Assembly: GCF_020616155.1 (NCBI RefSeq)
Contig: NZ_CP085530.1
Coordinates: 1,115,501 to 1,179,500, forward strand
Direction of reading: 5' to 3'
Origin: Vogesella sp. XCS3
GTDB lineage: Bacteria; Pseudomonadota; Gammaproteobacteria; Burkholderiales; Chromobacteriaceae
Length of the DNA: 64,000 nt
In this document: one piece after another, positions 27,207-35,424 of the stretch
Layout of the letters: the number at the start of each line of letters is the position of its first letter
Position numbering within the stretch: the stretch's first letter is position 1
Translations under genes and position numbers: made by a program
The notes under the pieces: generated by a model
Database searches by the model: none
What the model was told of the DNA's origin: nothing
What the model saw: only the letters and a program-made list of their open reading frames with translations

Positions 27207-28115
27207 TTACTCGGGTGTCTTGTTTTGCTGGTTTTTTTCCTGCAGTGCTTCGTTGATGATGCTTTTCAGGCCGGTGAAGGTGCAGGGTTCGGCGTAGATC
27301 AGCAGCGCTTGTTCTACGTCGTAATAGCTACCGGCAAATAGCGCGGGGTTGTCCAGCAGCTTTCTCTGGTTGCGCTTTTTGAGTTGCACGGCTTTTTGCA
27401 GCAGATAGATATCGGGCGCCAGGGCCATGGTGGTTTCGTAGGTGCTCATGGCGCTTTGGCCAAACGAGAACGACGAGGCGGTGGCACTGATTACCTTGGC
27501 ACTCACGCCGGTGACGCCTTGCACCGCCGAGGTAAGCCCGGCCAGCAGCTGCACTTCTTTGGCAAAAAAGTCGCGCGTGGTTTGCTGGCGGCTGGCCAGG
27601 TTAAAGTAGTTGGCGCAATTCAGGTCGGCATAGCTGACGCCGGCTTGCCACATTTCTTTCAGCGCCTGGTAACGCGGCACGGCCAACAAGCCATTGCCTT
27701 GCAGCGCGGCCAGCTGCTCGCCGCTGGCTTGCTTGAGCTTGGTCAGCTCTTCTTTATTGCGCGTACTCTCGTCCAGCAGGGCATTCACAAGTGCTTCTTG
27801 CGGCGAGCCTTTCACTTTCGCCAGCGCTGCCTGCTGGCTGGTGACCTGGCCTGTCCAGTACTGCAGGCTTTGCTCGAAATTGAACGGCACTACGTCGCGG
27901 TACTGCAGCGCCTTGCTGATCGCCGAGCCAAAGCGGTACCCGGCGTGTTCCAGATTGGAACGGGGCTTGTCATCGTCGGCGCCGGCGTCTTTGGGGCTGT
28001 TGATGCTGTACTCGGCGTCCACTGCCGGGTTGCGCAGAAAGTCCCTGCTTGGGGTCAGGCTGCCGCAAGCGCTAAGGCTCAGGGTGATGATCATCGGCAA
28101 GATGGCAGGTTTCAT
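27207..28115 (-). CDS. predicted lipoprotein of unknown function
   Basis: A 302-residue protein, MKPAILPMIITLSLSACGSLTPSRDF. The lipobox LSAC gives a lipidated cysteine at residue 17. The mature part is mainly helical with a Gln-rich region (SLQYWTGQVTSQQAALAKV) and a conserved-looking AMSTYETTMALAPDIYLLQKAVQLKKRNQ segment. I do not recognise the family. It lies downstream of, and on the same strand as, the solute-binding gene at 28206, 90 bases apart. Confidence 0.65.
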   Translation of the reverse strand: MKPAILPMIITLSLSACGSLTPSRDFLRNPAVDAEYSINSPKDAGADDDKPRSNLEHAGYRFGSAISKALQYRDVVPFNFEQSLQYWTGQVTSQQAALAKVKGSPQEALVNALLDESTRNKEELTKLKQASGEQLAALQGNGLLAVPRYQALKEMWQAGVSYADLNCANYFNLASRQQTTRDFFAKEVQLLAGLTSAVQGVTGVSAKVISATASSFSFGQSAMSTYETTMALAPDIYLLQKAVQLKKRNQRKLLDNPALFAGSYYDVEQALLIYAEPCTFTGLKSIINEALQEKNQQNKTPE

Positions 28116-28205
28116 GACATTGATCTCCCGTTTATGGAGATGTCGTTGTATATGCCACCGGTCATTTCTATAAAAACAGCCCTGCGTTGCGCGGGCAGCC
28201 GCCCC

Positions 28206-28946
28206 CTACTCGGCCAGATATTTTTGCCGCAGCTTGTGCATGCGGCCGTCTGCGCTGATCTGGTTTAGCGCGGCCTGCAGGCGCCTTACCTTGTGCGTGG
28301 GCGTGTCACGGTTAAGCGCAAACCAGTACTGGCTACCGCCGTCCAGCAGCCAGATGGGGCGCACCAGCTGCGGGTTGACGTTTTGCTGCTTGAGCTGCCA
28401 GGCCATGGCCCAGTCCAGCATGGCCACGGTGTCGGTACGCCCTAGCAGCATTTTTTTCAGGGTGATTTCGTCGGTCGCTCCCAGGTCCAGCCCGCGCCCC
28501 GGCTGCAGCCCCAGCCCGGCCAGCTTTTTGGCGGCGGCCGATTCGAACATGGCGCCGTGGGTGTAGCGCATCAGGTCGGCCTCGACCTGGACATGGATAT
28601 CGCGCCGCGCGTTCAGGCGGTACAGCTTGATCTGGCGCGGGCTGATGGGGCCTACCCAGTGAAACAGCGGCTCGCGCTCCGGGGTGCGGGTAATGCTGAA
28701 AATGGCACTGCTGGGGGTTTCCAGTACGGTACGGTAGGCACGCGCCCAGGGCTGCAGCTCTATGCTGAGGCTCAGGTCGGCATCGTGCGCCGCCATACGC
28801 AAGAGGTCGGTAGCAAAGCCGGTGAGCTGTGTGCCGTCCTGGTAGTTCAGCGGTGGCAGCTGCTCGGTATAGGCAGCCAGGTCGGCCGCACGGGCAGGCA
28901 GTACGGCGCTGCAGGCCAGACAGAGTGCAAACAGGACTGGTTTCAT
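28206..28946 (-). CDS. periplasmic solute-binding protein (SBP_bac_3 type)
   Basis: A 246-residue protein with a signal peptide (MKPVLFALCLACSAVLPARA) and the fold of amino-acid binding proteins: AYTEQLPPLNYQDGTQLTGFATDLLR, EPLFHWVGPISP, and a C-terminal SADGRMHKLRQKYL. No transporter genes adjoin it, so the ligand and purpose are unknown. Orphan proteins of this class near cyclase genes sometimes serve as sensors. It is divergent from the diguanylate cyclase gene at 29101. Confidence 0.8.
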   Translation of the reverse strand: MKPVLFALCLACSAVLPARAADLAAYTEQLPPLNYQDGTQLTGFATDLLRMAAHDADLSLSIELQPWARAYRTVLETPSSAIFSITRTPEREPLFHWVGPISPRQIKLYRLNARRDIHVQVEADLMRYTHGAMFESAAAKKLAGLGLQPGRGLDLGATDEITLKKMLLGRTDTVAMLDWAMAWQLKQQNVNPQLVRPIWLLDGGSQYWFALNRDTPTHKVRRLQAALNQISADGRMHKLRQKYLAE

Positions 28947-29100
28947 ACTGAATCTGGCAGGGGTGGTATTTATAAAATGTAGTGCACAGTGGTGCTATGT
29001 CACAAGCGATAGCAAACAGATAAGGGTTCAACACTACGCCACTGATTTTGCGCAATAATGACAATCTAACGAATCACCAAGCTTAGCCCTGCCATCCACC

Positions 29101-30177
29101 ATGAAACCATCCTTGCTACAGCTAGAGTTCGCCAGCTACGAGCGCTACTACAGCCAGCGCTTGCTGCCCGGTGCAGCCCAGCTTTCCTATGCCGGCATGG
29201 GTGTCATCGGGCTATTCCTGCTGGCTGATTTGTGGCGTCTGGGCCCGGGGCCGGGCTTTGCCGGCATGGCGCTGGCCAGCGTGCTGGGCTGTGCGCTGAT
29301 AGGCTGGATGGCACAAACCATGCAGCACCCGGCATACGAAACCCATCGTATCCATTGGGTGCTGTGGCTGGGCAACCTGGCCATGGTGGTGATGATGGCG
29401 GGCAATATTCTGGTATTGGGCCGGCTGTCTTACCTGCCGATGATCGTGATGTATTTCATGCTGGGGGTACTGCTGATTGCGCCGCTGGTGGCACCGCTGG
29501 CTTTCCTGCTACCGCATCTGGCCAGTGTGCTGCTGGCCGGTGGCGTGATGTGGCTGAAAGGCTACCAGCTGACGCACTGGCTGCAGCTACTGCTATTCAG
29601 CATGCCGGCCATGGTGTTCATGCTGATGATTCTGAGCGTGCAGCGCCGTACGGCCATGCAGTCTTACCAGATTGCCCGGCAAAACTGGCTCTATGCCACC
29701 ACCGACCCGCTAAGCCAGCTGCAAAACCGCCGCACCTGGTACGAAGCGGCCGAGGCAGCCCTGGCGGATGGCGTGGCACAGGCAAGGCCACTGGCGTTAC
29801 TGATGCTGGATATCGACCATTTCAAAACCATCAACGACCAGTGGGGGCACGTGGCGGGCGACAAGGTTATCGAGCAGGTTGGCCGCACGCTACAGGCGCA
29901 CTGCCCGCCTGGCACGCTGGCCGGGCGCTTGGGCGGCGAGGAGTTTGCCGTGCTGCTGGCGGATACACCGCACGCAGATGCGCTGCTCACCGCCGAAGCA
30001 CTGCGCGCCAGCCTGGCGGCGCAGCAGGTCGCAGAGCAAGACCAGCTGCTGCGTATTACGGTAAGCATCGGCCTGTCCAGCCTGCAAACCGATAGCCTGG
30101 ACGAGCTGGTGCGCGAGGCAGACCGCCGCCTGTACCAGGCCAAGGCGGACGGCCGTAACCGGGTGGTAGGCCAGTAG
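29101..30177 (+). CDS. membrane diguanylate cyclase
   Basis: A 358-residue protein: five or six transmembrane helices in residues 20-180, then a GGDEF domain (about 190-355). The active-site motif is RLGGEEF near residue 278, with LDIDHFKTINDQWGHVAGD upstream and ITVSIGLSSL downstream. It is expected to make c-di-GMP from two GTP. A clear inhibitory RxxD site was not identified. There is no EAL domain, unlike the two large proteins elsewhere in the window. The signal sensed by the membrane part is unknown. Confidence 0.92.
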   Translation: MKPSLLQLEFASYERYYSQRLLPGAAQLSYAGMGVIGLFLLADLWRLGPGPGFAGMALASVLGCALIGWMAQTMQHPAYETHRIHWVLWLGNLAMVVMMAGNILVLGRLSYLPMIVMYFMLGVLLIAPLVAPLAFLLPHLASVLLAGGVMWLKGYQLTHWLQLLLFSMPAMVFMLMILSVQRRTAMQSYQIARQNWLYATTDPLSQLQNRRTWYEAAEAALADGVAQARPLALLMLDIDHFKTINDQWGHVAGDKVIEQVGRTLQAHCPPGTLAGRLGGEEFAVLLADTPHADALLTAEALRASLAAQQVAEQDQLLRITVSIGLSSLQTDSLDELVREADRRLYQAKADGRNRVVGQ

Positions 30178-30203
30178 CACCCGCCCCTTGGGCAGGCACT
30201 GCG

Positions 30204-30731
30204 TCAAGCCTGGCGCCGCCGCGCAGCCACACCCAGATGCAGCAAAAGCGCCAGCATCAAGCCCAGCCAATGCGCGTCATGCGCCACCGGGTGGCCAGCC
30301 AGCAGGCTACCCTGCGCGCTTTGCCAGGCCACCTTCCCCACCAGCAGCACTATCGCCAGCCAGCGCCACAGCCCGCCGCGCCAGCCCAGTAGTAGCCACA
30401 TGGCCCAGGCATAGGCCACGCCGGAGGCCCCGGCAAACGGCCCGGGTTCCAGCAGCGGCATCAGCAGTGCGGGCAGCACGGCCAGCGGCCACAGCCCTGG
30501 CCGCCGGCCCTGCGGGCACAGCCAGCACACCAGCAGCAAGCTGGCACTATTAAGCAGGGCATGCTGCGGGTTCAGGTGTACCCAGCTGGCGCTAAACAGC
30601 CGCCAGTACTGCCCGGCCCAGGTGGCGGCAGCATCGCCCTGCCAGCGCTGCATGGCGGCCTGACCCCAGCCAAACAGCCAGGGCAGGCATGGCCAGAGCC
30701 ATACCAGGCGCACTAGCAGGGTGTTAGCCAC
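30204..30731 (-). CDS. rhombosortase (rhomboid-family GlyGly-CTERM protease)
   Basis: Intramembrane serine protease of about 175 residues. Marks are HLNPQHALLNSAS (HxxxN-type helix), the serine motif GASGVAY, and a late histidine in DAHWLGLML. Its job is to cleave GlyGly-CTERM tails; a substrate is encoded directly upstream. The start chosen is GTG 30731, overlapping the nuclease stop by eight bases. An in-frame ATG further up lies inside the nuclease gene. It is probably co-transcribed with the nuclease. Confidence 0.85.
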   Translation of the reverse strand: MANTLLVRLVWLWPCLPWLFGWGQAAMQRWQGDAAATWAGQYWRLFSASWVHLNPQHALLNSASLLLVCWLCPQGRRPGLWPLAVLPALLMPLLEPGPFAGASGVAYAWAMWLLLGWRGGLWRWLAIVLLVGKVAWQSAQGSLLAGHPVAHDAHWLGLMLALLLHLGVAARRRQA

Positions 30732-32688
30732 GCCGGCGGCGCAGCATGGCCCCCAGACCCAGTGCGGCCAACATACCCAGTAGGCTGCCATCAGCGGCGG
30801 CCAGCTTGCTCAGCCGGCTGTCCTTGTCGCTGCCGGCGCTAGCCGTAGTGGTGGCCGTGCCGGTAGCCACTGCCGGTTTTTCGGCGCGCAGGTCGATGTA
30901 GAGCGGGTCGTGGTCGGACGAGCGGTAGGCGTCGGCCGCGTAGTAGTTTTGCTGCTGGGTCACCGATTTGAACTCGCTGCTGTATTCCAGCGCGGTCGGC
31001 TCGTCAGCGTTGATGTGCCATTCGCCCGCCCCCAATACGCGCGCGCTGGCGGCTGCCGTGGCCAGGCCGTGGTCCAGGTTGCCGGATTCGCCGTTGAACA
31101 CATAGGAATACACGCCATCAGCGTGGTTTTTGGCCAGCAGGTTGGTGAAACCGGCTTGCTCCAGCTGGTAGATCGGGTCTTCCTTGGCGTAGGCGTTAAA
31201 GTCGCCCACCAACACGATGCTGCGCCCCAGGCCGCCCTGCTGGCCGGCCAGCCAGGTTTTCAGGTCGTTCACCGCGGCAACACGGGTCTGGTTGCAGTTG
31301 CCCTGGCCGTCGGCCAGGTCCGGGTCGCCGGCGCAGGCGCTGCCCTTGGATTTGAGATGGTTCACCACCACGGTCAGCGGCTGGCCAATGGCCTGGCTGC
31401 TCAGGTAGAAGCTTTGTGCCAGCGCCGGGCGGTTACGGCTCGGGTCGCCGATTTCTTTCACTTCCGGGTTGGCCGCAGGCTTCACCACGGCAGCGCGGTA
31501 GATCAGGCCCACACGGATGGCGTCGCTGCCGATCTTGTCCACGCCGGGCAAGCCAAAGCTGTAGTGCTTGGCGGCTGGCTGGCCATCGTTCAGCGCATTC
31601 ACCAGGTCCTGCAGTGCCGACTGGGCGCCAAAGCCATCGTTTTCCAGCTCCATCAGGCCTACGATGTCGGCATCCAGCGCACGAATGGCGCTAACGATCT
31701 TGGCGCGTTGCTTCAGGAAGTCGGCATAGGTTTTGGCGCCACGGTTGCTGGCGTCCTTGAATGGCAGGTCGCTGCTGGTGCCATCGCCATTAAAGAAGTT
31801 CAGCACGTTAAAGCTGGCCAGGCGCACACTATCGGCGCTGCGTGCCGGGGCAGCTGGGCGCGGGTTGCCGGCCACCACCTGCGGGGTGGCTACCGGGTGC
31901 AGGCGGTATTTGCTGAAGCTGTACCCTACTACACCGCTGACATTATTCAGCTGGTCGCCCGCGCGCAGGGTATTGCTGGCAGACAGGCCGCCGGGGCCAG
32001 GCAGCCAGGCGTCGCGGTTCTGGTTGCTGTAACCGTCGTCCAGGGTAATTTTGTCCAGCAGGTTGGCCGCAGCCAGCGCCACGCCTTCGGGCGTACCCGG
32101 GCGGTGTTTTTGCGTGGTGGTCCATAGCCGTGGCTGGCTGGATAGCGTTAGCTCGCCGTAGCGGGCGTAGTCGTAGTTGGCCACCACATACACCGGCTGG
32201 TCCAGCTGTACCAGCATGCCTTCCAGTGCTTCCCAGCTGCTCTGGCTGGCTACCGGCAGGCGCACTTTCACCGCCGTGGCCGTGGCCTTGCTGCCGCAGC
32301 TTTCGACCTGGCCGATATTGGCGGGCTGTAGCTGGGTTTCGTTGTTAAATTCTTTTACCACGCCGGTAACGCGCACCACATCGCCGGCTACCAGTGCCGG
32401 CTTCATGGCATTGGTGTAGACAAAAATACCTTCGGAGGTGGCCGGGTTGCCGTCTTGGTCCGCCGCCTCTTCTTGCAGGTAGAAGCCTTTTACCTGGTCG
32501 CTGCCTGTCATGACGCTGGTTACAACGCCTTCAATGGTTACGGTCTGGTTGGCCATTGTGGTGGCGCTGCCACTGCCCTGTACCTGGCTGATCAGCGTTG
32601 CGCCGGGGATGCCGCAGGCGGCGTAGCTAACAGGCGTGGCCAGGGCCAGGCAAAGGGGCAATAGCCGGAATGTGTGTTGTGGTGTCAT
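30724..32688 (-). CDS. ExeM/NucH-family secreted nuclease with GlyGly-CTERM tail
   Basis: A 654-residue exported protein. There is a signal peptide (MTPQHTFRLLPLCLALATPVSYA), an OB-fold-like domain (about 30-140; VTIEGVVTSVM), then an endonuclease/exonuclease/phosphatase domain with RLASFNVLNFF, DIVGLMELEND, VLVGDFNAYAKEDP and SSDHDPLYID. The C-terminus is a GlyGly-CTERM-type sorting signal: DGSLLGMLAALGLGAMLRRRR (GS in place of GG). It should be secreted by a type II system after trimming by the adjacent rhombosortase, and it degrades extracellular DNA or affects biofilm in relatives. Confidence 0.9.
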   Translation of the reverse strand: MTPQHTFRLLPLCLALATPVSYAACGIPGATLISQVQGSGSATTMANQTVTIEGVVTSVMTGSDQVKGFYLQEEAADQDGNPATSEGIFVYTNAMKPALVAGDVVRVTGVVKEFNNETQLQPANIGQVESCGSKATATAVKVRLPVASQSSWEALEGMLVQLDQPVYVVANYDYARYGELTLSSQPRLWTTTQKHRPGTPEGVALAAANLLDKITLDDGYSNQNRDAWLPGPGGLSASNTLRAGDQLNNVSGVVGYSFSKYRLHPVATPQVVAGNPRPAAPARSADSVRLASFNVLNFFNGDGTSSDLPFKDASNRGAKTYADFLKQRAKIVSAIRALDADIVGLMELENDGFGAQSALQDLVNALNDGQPAAKHYSFGLPGVDKIGSDAIRVGLIYRAAVVKPAANPEVKEIGDPSRNRPALAQSFYLSSQAIGQPLTVVVNHLKSKGSACAGDPDLADGQGNCNQTRVAAVNDLKTWLAGQQGGLGRSIVLVGDFNAYAKEDPIYQLEQAGFTNLLAKNHADGVYSYVFNGESGNLDHGLATAAASARVLGAGEWHINADEPTALEYSSEFKSVTQQQNYYAADAYRSSDHDPLYIDLRAEKPAVATGTATTTASAGSDKDSRLSKLAAADGSLLGMLAALGLGAMLRRRRG

Positions 32689-33007
32689 GTGCGAAATGCG
32701 CTGCTTTTGTTATGGGGCGGCGATTATAGGCAAGGAATTTTGACAATTGCATGGCAAGCAGCATTTTTCTGCCATGCGCTTGGCAAAAATAAAACACCTG
32801 TATGAATCGGCAGTTGCCAGCAAGAGCAGCCCAAGGATAAGCAGTGCACGGTGACATAGCGGTGCTAGTAAACGATTGTTTAAATTACACCGGTCTTTTT
32901 TTATATAAAAACCTATACATAGATCAAGGAATCGCACTGCACACCCTTGTCTAGCCTTGGCTGGCTGCATAGACTGGCGTCTGCCTTATCCCTATACAAA
33001 ACACCGC

Positions 33008-33799
33008 ATGACCCGCCTGCGCTCACCCTGTTTCGCCCGCTCTGCCTGGCTGCTGGCCGCCAGCCTACTGGCCGCCCCCGCCTTGGCGCAGACACACCGG
33101 GCTTGTACCCAGCTGATAGCGTCGGGCAACCCGGAGTACCCGCCGTTTTTGTGGGTAGGTCACGACGATGAAAGAACCCTGCAAGGGGCAAACGCCGAAC
33201 TGATGCAGCTGCTGTCGCGCGAGATAGGTATCCCTATCGTGATGCGCAACGCCGGGCCGTGGGCGCGTGTGCAGGAAGCCGCCAAGGCAGGCCGTATCGA
33301 CCTGATTGCCGGCGCGTTTTACACCCTGCCACGCCGCCTGTACATGAGCTATATCCAGACGCCGTTTTACCAGACGCGCAGCGCGGTATGGACGCGCGAG
33401 AACAAGGCGCTGTCTTACACCAAATGGGCAGACCTGGTTGGCCGCAATGGCATTACCGTAGTGAATAACAGCTTTGGCGAAGAATTTGACCGCTTTGCCG
33501 AGCAGCGCCTGACCATGCAAACCGTGGGCAGCGTGGAAAACGCCATGCGGATGCTGAGCATGGGCCGGGCCGACTACCTGATCTACGAAGAAGCCCCCGG
33601 CCAGGCCTACGCCAACAAACTGGGCATACGCAATATCCGCGTGGCCAGCACGCCAGTGAGCCGCGAGCCGCTATACCTGACGCTCACCCACCAGTCGCCC
33701 TGCTTTTCGCCCCAGCTATACGACAAGCTGAACAAGGCCATGAAAAAGCTGGTAGACAGGGCTTTGTTGCACAAATCAGTGCTTACGTCCGTCCGGTAG
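33008..33799 (+). pseudogene. solute-binding protein gene, 3' end cut by the IS element
   Basis: SBP_bac_3-type periplasmic protein with a signal peptide (ARSAWLLAASLLAAPALA), QLIASGNPEYPPFLW, RIDLIAGAFYT and GRADYLIYEEAPG. Native sequence runs to about residue 250 (MKKLVD). The last 14 codons (RALLHKSVLTSVR and stop) are read from the inverted repeat of the IS that starts at 33760. Only a short C-terminal piece seems lost, so the product might still fold; activity is uncertain. It starts at ATG 33008. Confidence 0.75.
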
Positions 33800-34795
33800 A
33801 ATGACCGCATGAGCAAGCCCCTTCCTCCCAAGTACCAAACCATCAACTGGCAGTCATACAACCAGTCCCTCAAGCAACGAGGGCAGCTCCTTCTCTGGCT
33901 CGACAAAGGCATGAACTGGTTGGCACCGGCTACCGGCAGGCGGGGACGGCAGCTAACTTTTTCTGATGCTGCCATCCAGTTCTGTCTCACCATCAAATGC
34001 CTCTTTGGCCTGGCGCTACGGCAAGCCACAGGTATGGTCGAAAGTATGTTGCGCCTGGCTGGCCTTGACTGGGCCGTCCCCGACTTCAGCACGCTTTCCC
34101 GCCGCCAGAAAGACCTGCAAGTCCGCATCCCGGTACAGAAAAAGCAAGGTTGTCTGCATCTCTTGGTGGATAGCACCGGCATCAAGATGATGGGTGAAGG
34201 CGAGTGGAAGGTGAAAAAGCATGGCGCTGATTACCGCCGCCAATGGCGCAAGCTGCATCTGGGCATAGATGCGCAAACGCTGGAAATCCGGGCAATGGAA
34301 GTGACCGACAATCGCACTGGAGATGCCACGATGCTGCCAGAGCTGCTATCGCAAATTCCGGCGGGAGAGGGACTGGTAACCGTCACCACGGATGGGGCGT
34401 ACGACACACGCCTATGTTACGCAGCGATTGCAGAGCGTGGGGCGGCAGCCATCATTCCCCCACGTCGAAATGGCCAATTCTGGAAAGGGAATTTACGGGG
34501 CAATCAGGCTCGCAATGAGTCGCTACGAGCGGTGAAGTATCTGGGGCGCGCGCTCTGGAAAAAGTGGAGTGGCTACCATCGCCGCAGCTTGGTCGAAACG
34601 AAGATGCACTGTTTCAAATTGCTGGCAGATCGGGTTAAGTCACGGGACTTTGACCGGCAAGTAGCGGAGCTTCAAATCTGTGCAGCGATTCTGAATCGCT
34701 TCACAGCACTGGGCACGCCGCAAACGGTCCGTATGGGATAAATCCGTCTGGGGATTGGGGTAGTTCGACCTACGGCTGATTTGTGCAACAAAGCC
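33760..34795 (+). mobile_element. IS5-family element, IS903-like
   Basis: A 1036-base insertion sequence with perfect 20-base terminal inverted repeats, GGCTTTGTTGCACAAATCAG at the left and its complement at 34776-34795. It carries one transposase gene. The flanks GGTAGACAG (left) and TTTCCGGGA (right) show no target duplication, and they come from two unrelated genes. This fits an IS-mediated deletion or recombination after insertion. Confidence 0.92.
33809..34741 (+). CDS. IS5-family transposase
   Basis: DDE transposase of 310 residues, complete. Likely catalytic residues are D in LLVDSTGIK, D in VTTDGAYDTR and E in HRRSLVETKMHCFK. The N-terminus MSKPLPPKYQTINW and the length match the IS903 group. 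It moves the element by cut-and-paste, using the 20-base ends. No frameshift is seen, so the element may still be active. Confidence 0.93.
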   Translation: MSKPLPPKYQTINWQSYNQSLKQRGQLLLWLDKGMNWLAPATGRRGRQLTFSDAAIQFCLTIKCLFGLALRQATGMVESMLRLAGLDWAVPDFSTLSRRQKDLQVRIPVQKKQGCLHLLVDSTGIKMMGEGEWKVKKHGADYRRQWRKLHLGIDAQTLEIRAMEVTDNRTGDATMLPELLSQIPAGEGLVTVTTDGAYDTRLCYAAIAERGAAAIIPPRRNGQFWKGNLRGNQARNESLRAVKYLGRALWKKWSGYHRRSLVETKMHCFKLLADRVKSRDFDRQVAELQICAAILNRFTALGTPQTVRMG

Positions 34796-35105
34796 TTTCC
34801 GGGATCAGAGCAACGTGTAGGTGCAGCGCCGGCAGCCGTGACGATGAACTCCCCCTTCTAGATGGCCAACACGATCATGCCGAGCTTCGGGGTGATGCTG
34901 CGATCTAGAGTGTCGCTGCATGGTGACGCTCCAAGCTCATGCTGTAACCGCGCACTCGTACCATGAAGGTCGCAAAGCAACGCCACCAAGTCGAGCTTGG
35001 CTTCCAGATAGTCGTCGGCCGGCGGCGGGAAACCGGCCGGCACGCGGCTACAGAACAGGGGCAGCAACAGCTGCGGCTGGCGGACGGATACGGGATGGGG
35101 ATCAT
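34796..35105 (-). pseudogene. umuD: umuD (LexA-like SOS protein) remnant
   Basis: Read from ATG 35105 with AAGGAG upstream. The frame gives LFCSRVPAGFPPPADDYLEA and LDLVALL, the start of UmuD, and later DRSITPKLGMIVLAI then a stop; after the stop the trace KGEFIV continues. Between these parts the reading frame shifts: FMVRVRGYSM lies in another frame, with the GDSM catalytic motif changed to GYSM. At least two frameshifts and one stop are present. The 3' end and any umuC are missing where the IS begins. The gene is dead. Confidence 0.8.
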
Positions 35106-35336
35106 GACGGCACTCCTTGCTGTGGATTTGATTATGTACAAATTCAAATCGATAGCCAAGGGGTGAAGGTGGTGGTATCGAAGCAGTCGCGGGATGGGCA
35201 AAAGAGCAGATTTAGCCAGCAACGAATCAGAAGACTGACCATGCTTCAGCTCTTGCACCACTAAAGCCAGGCACTAGCGTTTGATGTAGGCAATTACGCA
35301 ACACCCGGTAAACCGTGCATTTAGGGCCGGGGTATC

Positions 35337-35395
35337 AAAAAAAATTGGGGGTATCGGTGGGGGTATCGTTGCCGAAACCCCTACCAAACCCCCAA
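35337..35395 (-). terminator. acnB terminator
   Basis: Long interrupted stem TTGGGGGT...GGTGGGG paired with CCCCTACC...ACCCCCAA, followed on the minus strand by eight T residues. It lies 30 bases after the acnB stop. The gap from here to the umuD remnant (35106-35336) shows no gene. Confidence 0.8.
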
Positions 35396-35424
35396 GATGT
35401 CAAATCATTAAGATACTGATTTTA

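Noticed and set aside
33758..34820. Clean continuation of the solute-binding gene across the IS (…VDSFRDQSNV, stop)
   Set aside because: Joining the flanks does give a short in-frame end, but the right flank belongs to the umuD remnant on the other strand. The fit is probably chance.
35106..35160. LexA box in front of the umuD remnant
   Set aside because: TTTGTACATAATCAAA is only vaguely palindromic and does not match CTG-N10-CAG.
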